Assembly: GCA_026992215.1 (NCBI GenBank)
Contig: JALXAI010000461.1
Coordinates: 1 to 12,648, forward strand
Direction: 5' to 3'
Source: Desulfobacterales bacterium
GTDB lineage: Bacteria; Desulfobacterota; Syntrophobacteria; B119-G9
DNA length: 12,648 nt
The notes below the pieces were generated by a model that worked only from the letters and a program-made list of their open reading frames with translations, was not told the DNA's origin and made no database searches. Position numbers and translations under genes: made by a program. Shown one piece after another: positions 1 to 8,056 of the stretch (positions are counted from its first letter, which is position 1; every line of letters begins with the position of its first letter).

Positions 1-1
1 G

Positions 2-700
2 GTTTTCCTCGTTGCGGACGAGGAATTCTTCCAAAAGATAAGCGGTACCAGGTTTGCCGTGGGGCTCGCCATTCCGGGTAGAAGATCCATCGCGATTAAC
101 ATCGTGCCGATGCTTTCAAGGACGTACCTGATCAAGGAAGTTTTCAGACACGAACTCTGCCACCTGGTTCTTCATGACCACATAAAAGAAAAACTACTCC
201 CCAGATGGCTCGATGAAGGTACGGCCCAATGGGCCAGCGGGAATCTCGGGGAACTACTGATCTACGAAGGTCAATTCAGGTCGGTGAAACTTAGCACGTC
301 AAGGGTGATTATACCCCTGGATTACCTGGATGTTGGCTTTCCATCCGATCCCGGGTCGCTTTTCCTCGCGTACGAGGAAAGCCTTAGCTTCGTAAATTAC
401 GTTGTTAAAAAATTCGGGAAAAAGAAGTTTGTTTTAATTTTGCACCAGCTTGAATGCGGGAAAACCGTGAAAGAGGCTTTCCCGATAATATTGTCCAGGT
501 CCCTGTGGGAGGTTGAAAAAGAATGGGTAAGAAGCATAAGAAATGAAAACAGGTGGTTGATATGGATAAGTCGCTACCTGTATCAGCTTCTGTTTGTACT
601 GGGAGCCATTCTGGCCGCGATAGCCTTTGTTAAGGTGAAACTAAGGAAGAGAAAAATGGACTACGAGCAACTCGGGGATGATGATTTCGAGGAGGTCTGA
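2..700 (+). CDS. MA-type zinc metallopeptidase with C-terminal membrane anchor (N-terminus missing)
   Basis: The reading frame is open from base 2 with no stop, so the gene starts left of the window; the GTG at 59 is internal. The visible 232 residues carry HELCH (bases 149-163), the HExxH zinc-binding and catalytic motif, followed by LPRWLDEGTAQW. That pairing is typical of the peptidase MA-like family (Peptidase_MA_2), where the helix after the HExxH motif supplies a further acidic ligand (probably the E of DEG). A single hydrophobic segment (about bases 560-640) is followed by a basic stretch (VKLRKRKM) and an acidic tail. This predicts a membrane-anchored enzyme with the peptidase domain outside and the short tail in the cytoplasm. 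The substrate is unknown. The next gene starts 163 bases downstream on the same strand. The family call is firm; the topology is inferred. Confidence 0.85.
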   Translation, partial: VFLVADEEFFQKISGTRFAVGLAIPGRRSIAINIVPMLSRTYLIKEVFRHELCHLVLHDHIKEKLLPRWLDEGTAQWASGNLGELLIYEGQFRSVKLSTSRVIIPLDYLDVGFPSDPGSLFLAYEESLSFVNYVVKKFGKKKFVLILHQLECGKTVKEAFPIILSRSLWEVEKEWVRSIRNENRWLIWISRYLYQLLFVLGAILAAIAFVKVKLRKRKMDYEQLGDDDFEEV

Positions 701-863
701 TTCCGGAAAGGGTCATCCTGTGAGAATGTGGGATAATTTGCGCCAGTATTCTTGTTTGGTTAACAAACCCGGGAAAATCATGATAACAAAAGCTCTGAGA
801 GAAAAATCACCGAAGGTTTTGTTTTTCACTTCGATTGCGTCTTTACTGCACTGAAATTGGGCG

Positions 864-1859
864 ATGATGGTCAAATCAAGTATCGATGTGCCTGTTTTGT
901 GGGAGAAGGCAGCTTCCAGGATCGTGTCAAACCGCTACAGGAAAATACTTGTTCTTGGAGGCACTGATAGGGGAAAAAGCACCTTTTGCGGGTATCTCTC
1001 GAATATGATCCTGGAGTCGGGCCGCGAAGTGGCTTATGTGGATGCTGACGTGGGGCAAAAAGATATAGGGCCTCCGGCAACCATAACCCTGGGTTACCCT
1101 GGTTTGTTAAGCGGCCTTGATGAGATTTCTCCTTTTGCCCTTTATTTTGTCGGTTCCGTTTCCCCGGAAGGCCATTTGCTACCCATGGTGGTCGGTACGA
1201 AGCGAATGGTGGATGCATCAAGGGTACCGTTTATCGTGATAAACACCACAGGGCTGATCCATCAAACGGGCAGAGTTCTTAAAGGCTACAAGATCGAGCT
1301 GATCAGGCCCGACGTTATTGTTGCCATTGAGCGATCCAACGAACTTAAGTCCATCATTAGACAGTACCGTAACCACAGGATTATCAGGATAGAACCCTCT
1401 GCCAGGGCAGCTCCTAAAGATATCGATGATAGAAGGAAAAGAAGGGAAAAAGCGTTCGCGAGGTATTTTGAGAAGGCCGCAGAGGTGGTGCTTGAAACTG
1501 ATCGGCTGATATTCCAGAGATCCCTCCTGTTTTCGGGAAAAAGGATAGACGAAGGTGGGGGCATCTACAGGGAAATTACCTCGGAGGGTGTCATCACTGT
1601 TTGTGAAAAATCGTTAATGGAACACGATCATCGCAGGAACCTGGTGGCAGGTTTTGAAAAGAACCTTCTGTGCGGACTGGGAAACTGGAAAAATTACTGC
1701 ATAGGACTTGGAATTATTATTAAAATTGAGTTCGACAGTGGCCGGATTCGCATGATTACGCCGGTTGAAAAAGAAAAGATAAAAATTATCCAGCCCGGTG
1801 ACCTCTACATTGAACCGTCCGGGAAAGAAATTGGCAGAAAAAGCCCCGGCAACTTGTAA
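864..1859 (+). CDS. Clp1/Grc3/NOL9-type polynucleotide 5'-hydroxyl kinase
   Basis: This 331-aa P-loop protein has a Walker A motif GGTDRGKST (residues 32-40) followed by YVDADVGQKDIGPP (59-71), the arrangement of the Clp1_P kinase domain. Further family-like segments are the NTTGLIHQTG stretch (127-136) and RPDVIVAIERS (148-158). Archaeal and eukaryotic relatives phosphorylate RNA or DNA 5'-hydroxyl ends using ATP or GTP, in tRNA splicing, rRNA processing or repair. Bacterial members are less common and little studied, so the substrate here is an inference. The C-terminal 100 residues resemble the variable tail domain of this family. The start is ATGATG with a weak ribosome site (TTGGG). An in-frame TGA at 852-854 excludes an N-terminal extension. 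It lies between the peptidase and the DUF155 gene, with no obvious functional link. Confidence 0.85.
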   Translation: MMVKSSIDVPVLWEKAASRIVSNRYRKILVLGGTDRGKSTFCGYLSNMILESGREVAYVDADVGQKDIGPPATITLGYPGLLSGLDEISPFALYFVGSVSPEGHLLPMVVGTKRMVDASRVPFIVINTTGLIHQTGRVLKGYKIELIRPDVIVAIERSNELKSIIRQYRNHRIIRIEPSARAAPKDIDDRRKRREKAFARYFEKAAEVVLETDRLIFQRSLLFSGKRIDEGGGIYREITSEGVITVCEKSLMEHDHRRNLVAGFEKNLLCGLGNWKNYCIGLGIIIKIEFDSGRIRMITPVEKEKIKIIQPGDLYIEPSGKEIGRKSPGNL

Positions 1860-1912
1860 TTCAAGAGATCATCATGTGAATATTTTTTACATTTGTGGCC
1901 CCTTTTACGGGT

Positions 1913-1918
1913 TATAAT
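1913..1918 (+). promoter_or_regulatory. possible -10 box for the DUF155 gene
   Basis: A perfect TATAAT lies 45 bases before the ATG at 1963, in an AT-rich gap of 103 bases between two + strand genes. No good -35 is seen at 16-18 bp. TTGTGG is 14 bp away and TTTACA is 21 bp away, so either the -35 is weak or the box is chance. Confidence 0.35.
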
Positions 1919-1962
1919 TTTTTTGAATCGCAAATGAATTTTCAAAATAAAAGCGGGACGCC

Positions 1963-2766
1963 ATGGATAATGACCTCTATCCTGATAAACACACCATCCC
2001 GGTTAGTGCTTACGCACTGGGAGAGCGGATTGAGCTTAAAGATGTAAAAATCGGGAAGAAAATACTGGGTTTTCCCTTGATGATCATGGTTGAAGCCGGC
2101 AAGTATGCCATGGTGTTCAGGTATGGAGCCGTGGTGCTTTTTAACATGGAATCGGAAGAGGAAGAGGACTTCATCGCGAGAATCACGCCGGCGATAAGTG
2201 ATCCTTTTTCGGATCCCAAAATTGAAGAAGCCGAGGTAATTTTCGACAGGAATTCGGAAGAAAGTGCTGCCAATGGAATCATCAGGTTACAGGATTCCAG
2301 CATTGAAAGACTTCGGGTGGTTGCCGACGTGCTGGCCAAAAGTGTGGTTCTGTCTCATTATGAGTCCAGTATTGCCGCAGCATTTGACAGTGTGGAACCG
2401 TTTGCACGGAATCTGCGAAAAAGCGGGAGAAGATTCTATTCAAGCAAAAAACTCCTGGAGCAAATAGGTAACGCGTTGCTTATACAGCATAAAATGGTGG
2501 GACGCGTGGAAGTTGGTGAAAATCCTGATATTCTCTGGGAACGTCCAGATCTTGAGAGGCTGTATGCGAGGCTCATTGATGAGTACGAGGTTCTTGACAG
2601 AGATCGGGCTCTTGAACGAAAACTTGACCTTATTTCCAGGACTGCAGAAACGCTGCTCAATCTGCTTCAGGGCACAAGAAGCCTTCGGCTGGAGCTGTAC
2701 ATCGTTATTTTGATAATTTTGGAACTCCTTATCTCAATTTATCAGATATTCTTGTGGGGGAAATAA
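1963..2766 (+). CDS. RMD1/DUF155 (YagE) family protein with C-terminal membrane segment
   Basis: This 267-aa protein carries the hallmark C-terminal block of DUF155. It has LWERPDLERLYARLIDEYEV (191-210), then a helical stretch (211-240) with repeated charged residues, LRLELYIVILIILELL (241-256), and a final hydrophobic segment reaching the end (about 244-263). Relatives include yeast Rmd1 and human RMND1, a mitochondrial inner-membrane protein linked to mitochondrial translation; the bacterial role is not established. The protein is probably a cytoplasmic domain held to the membrane by a C-terminal tail. The ATG at 1963 has only a weak purine-rich site (GCGGGACG). A TATAAT box upstream may give its own promoter. 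It ends 14 bases from the end of the convergent restriction endonuclease gene, with no clear terminator between them. Confidence 0.82.
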   Translation: MDNDLYPDKHTIPVSAYALGERIELKDVKIGKKILGFPLMIMVEAGKYAMVFRYGAVVLFNMESEEEEDFIARITPAISDPFSDPKIEEAEVIFDRNSEESAANGIIRLQDSSIERLRVVADVLAKSVVLSHYESSIAAAFDSVEPFARNLRKSGRRFYSSKKLLEQIGNALLIQHKMVGRVEVGENPDILWERPDLERLYARLIDEYEVLDRDRALERKLDLISRTAETLLNLLQGTRSLRLELYIVILIILELLISIYQIFLWGK

Positions 2767-2780
2767 AGAATGCTTCTTCA

Positions 2781-3566
2781 CTAGTTACGATTTCGAAACC
2801 TTGAGAAGTAGTCGTCTATTTCTGATCTGAGTTTTATCCCGGCATTTTCGAAACACTCCAGCAGCTTTACATAAGATCCTTCCCCGCCAAGAAAATCCCA
2901 AAACTCTTCTGCAACTTTCAGTTCGTTTTTTATGTCAAGCATACCTTTTATTGTCCAACGTTCATATGGCTTGGGTTCATATGGGTTATAAGGTATGGCG
3001 AGATAAGATTTTACTTGCGCCCCTGGATTTCTGCCGAGATAAATCCCAATCCACTCAAGGAGGGTCCTTTTAAAATCTTTGAAGTTGCTAATATTGGGTT
3101 TAGCGGTCTTTATGTCAAAAAGATGAACCTCGCCGCTATAATCTTCCAGATAAATATCGATTCTGACAGGTTTTACATTCCTGAACGATCCAGACCTGCA
3201 TACTTTTCTTATACGTTCTATTTCGTTGGGCTTATTGGGATTCTTAAGACCGGTGGATAGCTCGTCAATGATGCTCTGGATTTCGAGTTGAGCACCTTCT
3301 GAGATCTTGTCTCCTATGATATATTGCCTCTCTGCGACGCGAAAATTCTTCGAAGCCAGTGTAATCCCGACAGGTTCAAAAATTGATGTCCCAAACGTAG
3401 TGTTGAGAGAGTGAATGAACGAGAATAAAGCCATTCTGTCTTTGCCCAGGAGTCGATGATGAAAGGGCATATGTTTGGTTTCAGGATTGTAAGACTTGAA
3501 TTTGTTCCTGAGGGAATTCTCGATAACTTCTTCTATTTTTTTCTGTTCTATCCTGCTGAAACCCAC
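2781..3566 (-). CDS. TdeIII/MjaII-family type II restriction endonuclease
   Basis: This 261-aa protein resembles the TdeIII/MjaII restriction endonuclease family, whose characterised members cut at GGNCC; the same site here is inferred. A plausible PD-(D/E)xK centre is D137 in VRIDIYL and D151-I-K153 in HLFDIKTAKPN, the spacing expected of two neighbouring beta strands. The start is GTG at 3566, the only sensible initiation codon close to the methyltransferase stop (TAA at 3569-3571). Only 2 nt separate the two genes, so translation is probably coupled. Methyltransferase first and endonuclease second is the safe order on entry into a new host. Full length for the family, with no sign of decay. 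GGNCC sites occur in this very cassette (3063-3067, 3828-3832, 4223-4227), so the host DNA would need protection. Confidence 0.8.
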   Translation of the reverse strand: MGFSRIEQKKIEEVIENSLRNKFKSYNPETKHMPFHHRLLGKDRMALFSFIHSLNTTFGTSIFEPVGITLASKNFRVAERQYIIGDKISEGAQLEIQSIIDELSTGLKNPNKPNEIERIRKVCRSGSFRNVKPVRIDIYLEDYSGEVHLFDIKTAKPNISNFKDFKRTLLEWIGIYLGRNPGAQVKSYLAIPYNPYEPKPYERWTIKGMLDIKNELKVAEEFWDFLGGEGSYVKLLECFENAGIKLRSEIDDYFSRFRNRN

Positions 3567-3568
3567 TC

Positions 3569-5170
3569 TTATTTCTTTTTCAGGTGAAAAATTATCTCAG
3601 AATATGCTGACCTATCTTTCTCGACACGGTTCAGAACAGGCCTCTTGAACCTGTTAACGATTTTCATTCCAGACCGGTCGGCAATCGAAGGATATATATT
3701 ATATTTGTCATTTGCTACCAGGAAAATATCATAATTTTCCTGCAAAAATTTCTTACAATTATTGAGAACATCTGATATGCCTATAACATAACTTTCTCTC
3801 GCCTCTTTACCCGTACCTCGAAAAAGTGGACCTATCTCCAGTTCATCTTGCCGTTCAAATCCAAACAGCTCATAGGCATAGGCATGTTGTTCATGGTAAT
3901 TTATTAGTCCAACGTAAGGAGGACTGGAGAAAATCCCGCGGATTTTCTTATGCCTGAGGATTTCTGCAAATCTGGGATTTCTTTTATCTATTTCCTTAAA
4001 AATGTCTATTGTTCTGCTATCTCCTGTGAGACACACCTGGAAGGTATCTGTTCTAAGTTTGTTGAACTCGGATAATCTTTTGAGCGTGTCTTTGGAATAT
4101 CTTTTCCACCAATTGCTGATAGAGAAGATGGGCTTGCAAATTTTCCCGTGTTTCTTACAATAATACGTGGCTGTCACCGGTTTTTTAAGAGTCGCTAAGT
4201 CTGCGTGTGTGGTCGCTCTGCAGGACCTAACCGTTCTGCTTAAAATAATTGCGATCACTTTTTTTGTCGATACGCACTTAATCTTTTTGAGTTCATCAAA
4301 TAAAAAATCTATTTCACTTCTTACGGGAGCCAGAAACCACTTGTCCAGGAATGTGTCGTCCTTATCTTGCTCCACCTTGATTTGATATTTGTCTACAAGC
4401 TCATAATAGGTTTTCAGGAACTTCTTTTCTTTTTCTGCAGCATATTCTTTCTCGTTGATAGTCCCGTTCCTCACCATCCTCCTGTATTGTGGTGAAGGAA
4501 AATATTTCGCATTGAAGAGAGAAAGTTCATAAAGCAAATGTTCCTCGAAGGTTACGTTTCTCTTCCCTCTCTGAAACTGGGTAAGTTTCTGAGTGAGTTC
4601 TTGGATCGTGCTGGAAAGTTTTGGGAAGTCGTGTTTTGCAACTTTAACGTTACTAATCATACTGTTGAAGGATGAAACATCGATTCCTATTGCGTGCATT
4701 CCCAGTTCGTTGGCTTGAACAAGTGTTGTTCCGCTTCCGCAAAAAGGATCCAAAACTATGTCTCCCTGCTGAAAATAAACTTCAGTTTTGAACGAGTCGG
4801 TGTGAGAATCGAGGAAATATTCTACAAGTTGAGGGATAAATTTGCCTTTGTAAGGATGCAGCCTGTGTACGTGTTTGGTTCTTTCAGATTCTTTGTACTC
4901 GGCGAATGAGAGAGCCCAATTAAGATCGCTACCCAGAATTTCCTTCCACTTTTTTTCATGGGTTTGAGAATCATAGTAAGACCTCAGCTCATTAAGACAC
5001 ACCAGGGTTTTCCCGTCCGATTTGTATCTTTTAATTCTTCCGTATTGTACAAGATAAGATATGTTGGATGGAGTAACCGGTCTGTCTAAATAAGAGGATG
5101 CCCACTTACTGGCCTCTATGATGTTTACCAGCGAATCTCTACCAGATTTACAAAAATCCTCTTGTTTCAT
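3569..5170 (-). CDS. site-specific DNA methyltransferase of the R-M pair, probably N4-cytosine
   Basis: This 533-aa protein has the AdoMet-binding motif I DPFCGSGTT (141-149) and the catalytic motif IV SSPPY (415-419). The SPPY form points to an exocyclic amino methyltransferase, usually N4-cytosine. Motif I precedes motif IV and about 265 residues lie between them. That stretch holds a Cys/His cluster, YYCKKHGKIC (336-345), which could bind metal or take part in target recognition. Residues 30-60 (TPSNISYLVQYGRIKRY) look like a small helix-turn-helix or MerR-like DNA-binding fold, which might help recognition or autoregulate the operon. It is expected to protect GGNCC sites, inferred from the endonuclease partner. 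It starts at ATG 5170 with a poor ribosome site; the promoter at 5231-5259 lies upstream. Base composition looks lower in GC than the flanking genes, consistent with acquisition by transfer. Confidence 0.85.
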   Translation of the reverse strand: MKQEDFCKSGRDSLVNIIEASKWASSYLDRPVTPSNISYLVQYGRIKRYKSDGKTLVCLNELRSYYDSQTHEKKWKEILGSDLNWALSFAEYKESERTKHVHRLHPYKGKFIPQLVEYFLDSHTDSFKTEVYFQQGDIVLDPFCGSGTTLVQANELGMHAIGIDVSSFNSMISNVKVAKHDFPKLSSTIQELTQKLTQFQRGKRNVTFEEHLLYELSLFNAKYFPSPQYRRMVRNGTINEKEYAAEKEKKFLKTYYELVDKYQIKVEQDKDDTFLDKWFLAPVRSEIDFLFDELKKIKCVSTKKVIAIILSRTVRSCRATTHADLATLKKPVTATYYCKKHGKICKPIFSISNWWKRYSKDTLKRLSEFNKLRTDTFQVCLTGDSRTIDIFKEIDKRNPRFAEILRHKKIRGIFSSPPYVGLINYHEQHAYAYELFGFERQDELEIGPLFRGTGKEARESYVIGISDVLNNCKKFLQENYDIFLVANDKYNIYPSIADRSGMKIVNRFKRPVLNRVEKDRSAYSEIIFHLKKK

Positions 5171-5230
5171 TTACAAAATGTCCGCAGAATTTGCAATTAG
5201 ACCGGTTTTCGGAGGAGTTTTACCCGTCGA

Positions 5231-5259
5231 TTTATATCTGGCTGACCCTTTTTTGTCAA
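5231..5259 (-). promoter_or_regulatory. sigma-70-type promoter of the R-M operon
   Basis: Read on the - strand, TTGACA (5254-5259) and TATAAA (5231-5236) are separated by exactly 17 bp, which is close to the bacterial consensus. Transcription would start near 5224 and give a leader of about 50 bases before the methyltransferase ATG. It lies in the 147-base gap between the ATP-grasp and methyltransferase genes and would let the cassette be expressed independently. A palindrome ACCGGT sits just downstream at 5201-5206 and could be an operator. Confidence 0.75.
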
Positions 5260-5317
5260 GAAGACATCCGTAGCCGTGGCAACGCTGTCTCTGATAACAT
5301 CATAGTAAGTCGTATCG

Positions 5318-6166
5318 TCAATACTCTCTGTTTGAATTAGTATTTTGGGCCTCCTTCAACCAGTGCTCGATTTCTTCCCTTAGAATTCTGTAGAAATTGT
5401 CAGAATTCCCGAATGCTTTTCTCCCAAAGTAGTAGTTTATTTCAAGAAAAAGGGGCTTCCCACGGGCGATTAGAATATCTATCGCGGCAAGGTTTATCCC
5501 GGTTTTACCGAGAAATGGTTCCAGGTAAGAGCCGACCACACGCTTCGTTTCGGGACTTACATCGAAACTTATCTCGGCTCCGCGGGAAACGTTGGTTTTC
5601 CATTGATCAGGGTCCTTCTGAACGCGCCAGAAGAAGAATCTCCGCCTGTTTACTACAACCACCCTCAGGTCTTTTCCTTTGGTGTCCACAAACTCCTGAA
5701 GTACCAATCCCGGGTATTTTACGTGTTCTTCGGTTCTTTTCAGGATTTCAATGGTGCGAATAAGAATCGTTTCGTTCGGGATCAGGAACACCATGTTTCC
5801 CTCGCCTCCCTGGTTTGCTTTCAGCACAAACGGGTATCTGAAGGGCAGGGGGCGCTTTTTCTCGATGTGTTCCTTTTCAAACTGCCAGGCGCGTCCGTAT
5901 ATTCTTGTTCGAGGATGTGGCATGTTGAAACGTTTCCACAGTATTGCATCACCTACTTTTCCTTCTCCCGGGAACCTGTGATCATAGTTGGGAAAGACGT
6001 TTTTGCAGTGGTACCTGCAAAAAAGATAAATTTCGGGGATGATGCCCAGGGGGAGAATAATGGCGTTTGCTTGTTTTATCAGCTTCTTTTGTTTTTCGGT
6101 AAATCTCTGGGCATGGATGAACGAATGGATGCCTACTTCTATGCAAGGATGAAACGAAAGAATCAA
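5318..6166 (-). CDS. RimK-like ATP-grasp family protein
   Basis: This 282-aa protein has an ATP-grasp layout. K116 in the PFVLKAN strand is followed by a glycine-rich loop GGEGN (120-124). The hinge is VLQEFVDTKGKDLRV (155-169), and metal-binding acids follow at D229 and in FLEIN (240-244, E242 and N244). This matches the RimK/glutathione-synthetase branch, which joins an acid to an amine or thiol at ATP cost. The substrate is not identifiable. The start is an unusual TTG at 6166: MILSFHP is the natural beginning of the protein, GGGGAAG lies about 10 bases upstream, and the TPR gene stops only 3 bases before. The tight spacing implies shared transcription and perhaps a shared pathway with the TPR membrane protein. 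It could be a ligase modifying a peptide, protein tail or cofactor. Confidence 0.8.
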   Translation of the reverse strand: MILSFHPCIEVGIHSFIHAQRFTEKQKKLIKQANAIILPLGIIPEIYLFCRYHCKNVFPNYDHRFPGEGKVGDAILWKRFNMPHPRTRIYGRAWQFEKEHIEKKRPLPFRYPFVLKANQGGEGNMVFLIPNETILIRTIEILKRTEEHVKYPGLVLQEFVDTKGKDLRVVVVNRRRFFFWRVQKDPDQWKTNVSRGAEISFDVSPETKRVVGSYLEPFLGKTGINLAAIDILIARGKPLFLEINYYFGRKAFGNSDNFYRILREEIEHWLKEAQNTNSNREY

Positions 6167-6169
6167 AAT

Positions 6170-8056
6170 CTATTTCTTCCCCTGTTTGATTCTCAAGTTT
6201 TTCATTTTAACCCTGAGGTATGCTTCCTGTGCGTCCTGGTCATCGGGGTTGAGTTGCAATAGCTTGGATAGAGTCCTCAGGGCTTCCGTGTAATAGCCGT
6301 GTTTTTCATAAAGAGCTGCTGCTTCTTTCAAATATTTCGTGTTGTTCGGGGCGATCTTGATGAGTTTCTCGTAGTATTTCAGCGCATTTTTTATTCTGTT
6401 TGTTTTTAAAGATGCATAGATGACATACTGGTAATATTTCCGATTCCTGGGATCAGATTTTATGGCATCCTTGAAATCTTTTTCTATCCTCGCATAATTC
6501 TTTGTTTTGACGTAAGCAGTAAACAGCTGATCGTACAATTCCGATTTGTCGTTTTGTTGTGTGATCAGCTCCTTGAGAAGGGGGATGCTTTCCTTGTACT
6601 TTCCTTCCTGGGCCAACACCTGAACCAGGTATGTTTTCGTGTCAATGTCATCGGGCTTCAACGCAAGTGCCTTTGAGAAGGCCTGCTCCGCGTTTTCCCA
6701 TTTCTTCTGTTCATAGTAAAGTATTCCCAGGTTGTACCAGGCCAGCCTGTTTTTCGGATCAAGGGAAACGACCTTCTGGTATTCGTTGATGAGTTCCGAT
6801 TTGTTTCCGGACTTTTCCAGTAATTTCAACAACTGCAGGTGAAGATTCAGGTTGTTGGGATCTTTGTCTATCAGTTTTCGCAGCTGGTTGATGGCTTCCT
6901 GTTGTTCGCCCTCCTGCTGCAGGAGTTGAGTCAAAAGAAGCTGACTTTCGCTATCGTTGGGTTTCTTTTTCAGGTAGCGCTGAAGGTACTTCCTGGCAGG
7001 ACCGTAAGCGCCCAGTTCCTTGTAGGCGATGCTGAGATTGTAATATATATCCACCTGGTTCGCACCAAAGCTGATGGCCTTTTCCAGGTGCACCGTGGCC
7101 TGTTTCCATTTATGCAAATTCGCTTCGAGGCTTCCCAGGTAAGCGTAAAAAGGGCCTTTCAACGACGTTGGTATTCGATATGAGTTTTTGTTTAGGAATC
7201 TTACTATCTGGTGCGTTTTTTTATGTTTTTGGAGGTAGTTAAACAGGTCGCTCAGATTTTTTAGTTCCGGTTTTTTCCTTATAATTACCAGGTATGTATT
7301 CAATGCCTTGTTCACCTGGTTACTTTTTACGTACGCGGTCAGGAGCTTTTTCTCAATCTCAAGAGAGTCACTGGTGGCGGCGATTTGCTCGTAAATCTTT
7401 GCCGCTTCTTCCCAGTCTCCCTTGTCGCCGTACAATTTCGCGAGTTTAAGATCGACCAGGATACTTTTACCGGCGGATTTAGCCGCCTGTTCAAGGTAGA
7501 ATATTTTTGAATCTACATTGTCAGTTTCTGCGGCAAGTTTTAACCAGTCCCGATAACCCAGCTCACCGACTATCGTGATTTCTCCTATGGGATTTCCCCA
7601 CGCGAGAAAAGTGATCTTAATCTTGTGGGGTTCTTTAAAGAAGTTAAGAGGCCAGAAATCAATGAGTCGAATTCTTTTTTTGGTCGCGGTTTCAGCGGGA
7701 AACCCGTCTGAGATCAGCTTTATGCCCCAGGGTATCAACCCGTCAGTTATAACCTTGTCTATTCGGATCCTGTCGCCGGGGTGTACATGTATCTCGCTCC
7801 TGTTTTCAACGTATTCACGTTTGCCGTTTACAAGCACCTCTACCTGTACGAGATGGCCGGGAAATATGTTGACAGATGAGGTCTTGTTACCGCGACCCGG
7901 AGGAAACGGGAAAAAAAAGCTGAAAATAAGAACGATACCCACGATGGCAAAGAGCCAGGCGAAAACGCGTTTTACAATAGAACGTTTCCCTGTCCCGGTC
8001 TTCAAAGATCCTGATTCTCCGCTTCGAAATCTTTCAACCGTCAGCTTTTTTTTCAT
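6170..8056 (-). CDS. membrane-anchored TPR-repeat protein
   Basis: This 628-aa protein has a basic N-terminus, one hydrophobic segment (about 31-50) and then a beta-rich stretch (about 60-165) with VQVEVLVNGKREYV and VHPGDRIRID. The rest (about 180-620) is a long tetratricopeptide-repeat solenoid. Clear TPR signatures are AWYNLGILYYEQKKWENAEQ and the repeated DP(K/R)N, KPDD and NPDD ends of units. It is probably inserted once in the membrane with the repeats outside, serving as a scaffold for protein partners; which partners is unknown. The ATG at 8056 lies inside the end of the pseudouridine synthase gene (23-bp overlap) and has a GTGGGG ribosome site. The ATP-grasp gene starts 3 bases after its stop. 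No catalytic motif was seen. Confidence 0.82.
   Translation of the reverse strand: MKKKLTVERFRSGESGSLKTGTGKRSIVKRVFAWLFAIVGIVLIFSFFFPFPPGRGNKTSSVNIFPGHLVQVEVLVNGKREYVENRSEIHVHPGDRIRIDKVITDGLIPWGIKLISDGFPAETATKKRIRLIDFWPLNFFKEPHKIKITFLAWGNPIGEITIVGELGYRDWLKLAAETDNVDSKIFYLEQAAKSAGKSILVDLKLAKLYGDKGDWEEAAKIYEQIAATSDSLEIEKKLLTAYVKSNQVNKALNTYLVIIRKKPELKNLSDLFNYLQKHKKTHQIVRFLNKNSYRIPTSLKGPFYAYLGSLEANLHKWKQATVHLEKAISFGANQVDIYYNLSIAYKELGAYGPARKYLQRYLKKKPNDSESQLLLTQLLQQEGEQQEAINQLRKLIDKDPNNLNLHLQLLKLLEKSGNKSELINEYQKVVSLDPKNRLAWYNLGILYYEQKKWENAEQAFSKALALKPDDIDTKTYLVQVLAQEGKYKESIPLLKELITQQNDKSELYDQLFTAYVKTKNYARIEKDFKDAIKSDPRNRKYYQYVIYASLKTNRIKNALKYYEKLIKIAPNNTKYLKEAAALYEKHGYYTEALRTLSKLLQLNPDDQDAQEAYLRVKMKNLRIKQGKK

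Noticed and set aside
726..854. 42-codon + strand frame just upstream of the Clp1-type kinase gene
   Set aside because: It is in frame with the kinase but ends at TGA 852-854. It has no good ribosome site and no recognisable sequence, and the kinase is complete without it.
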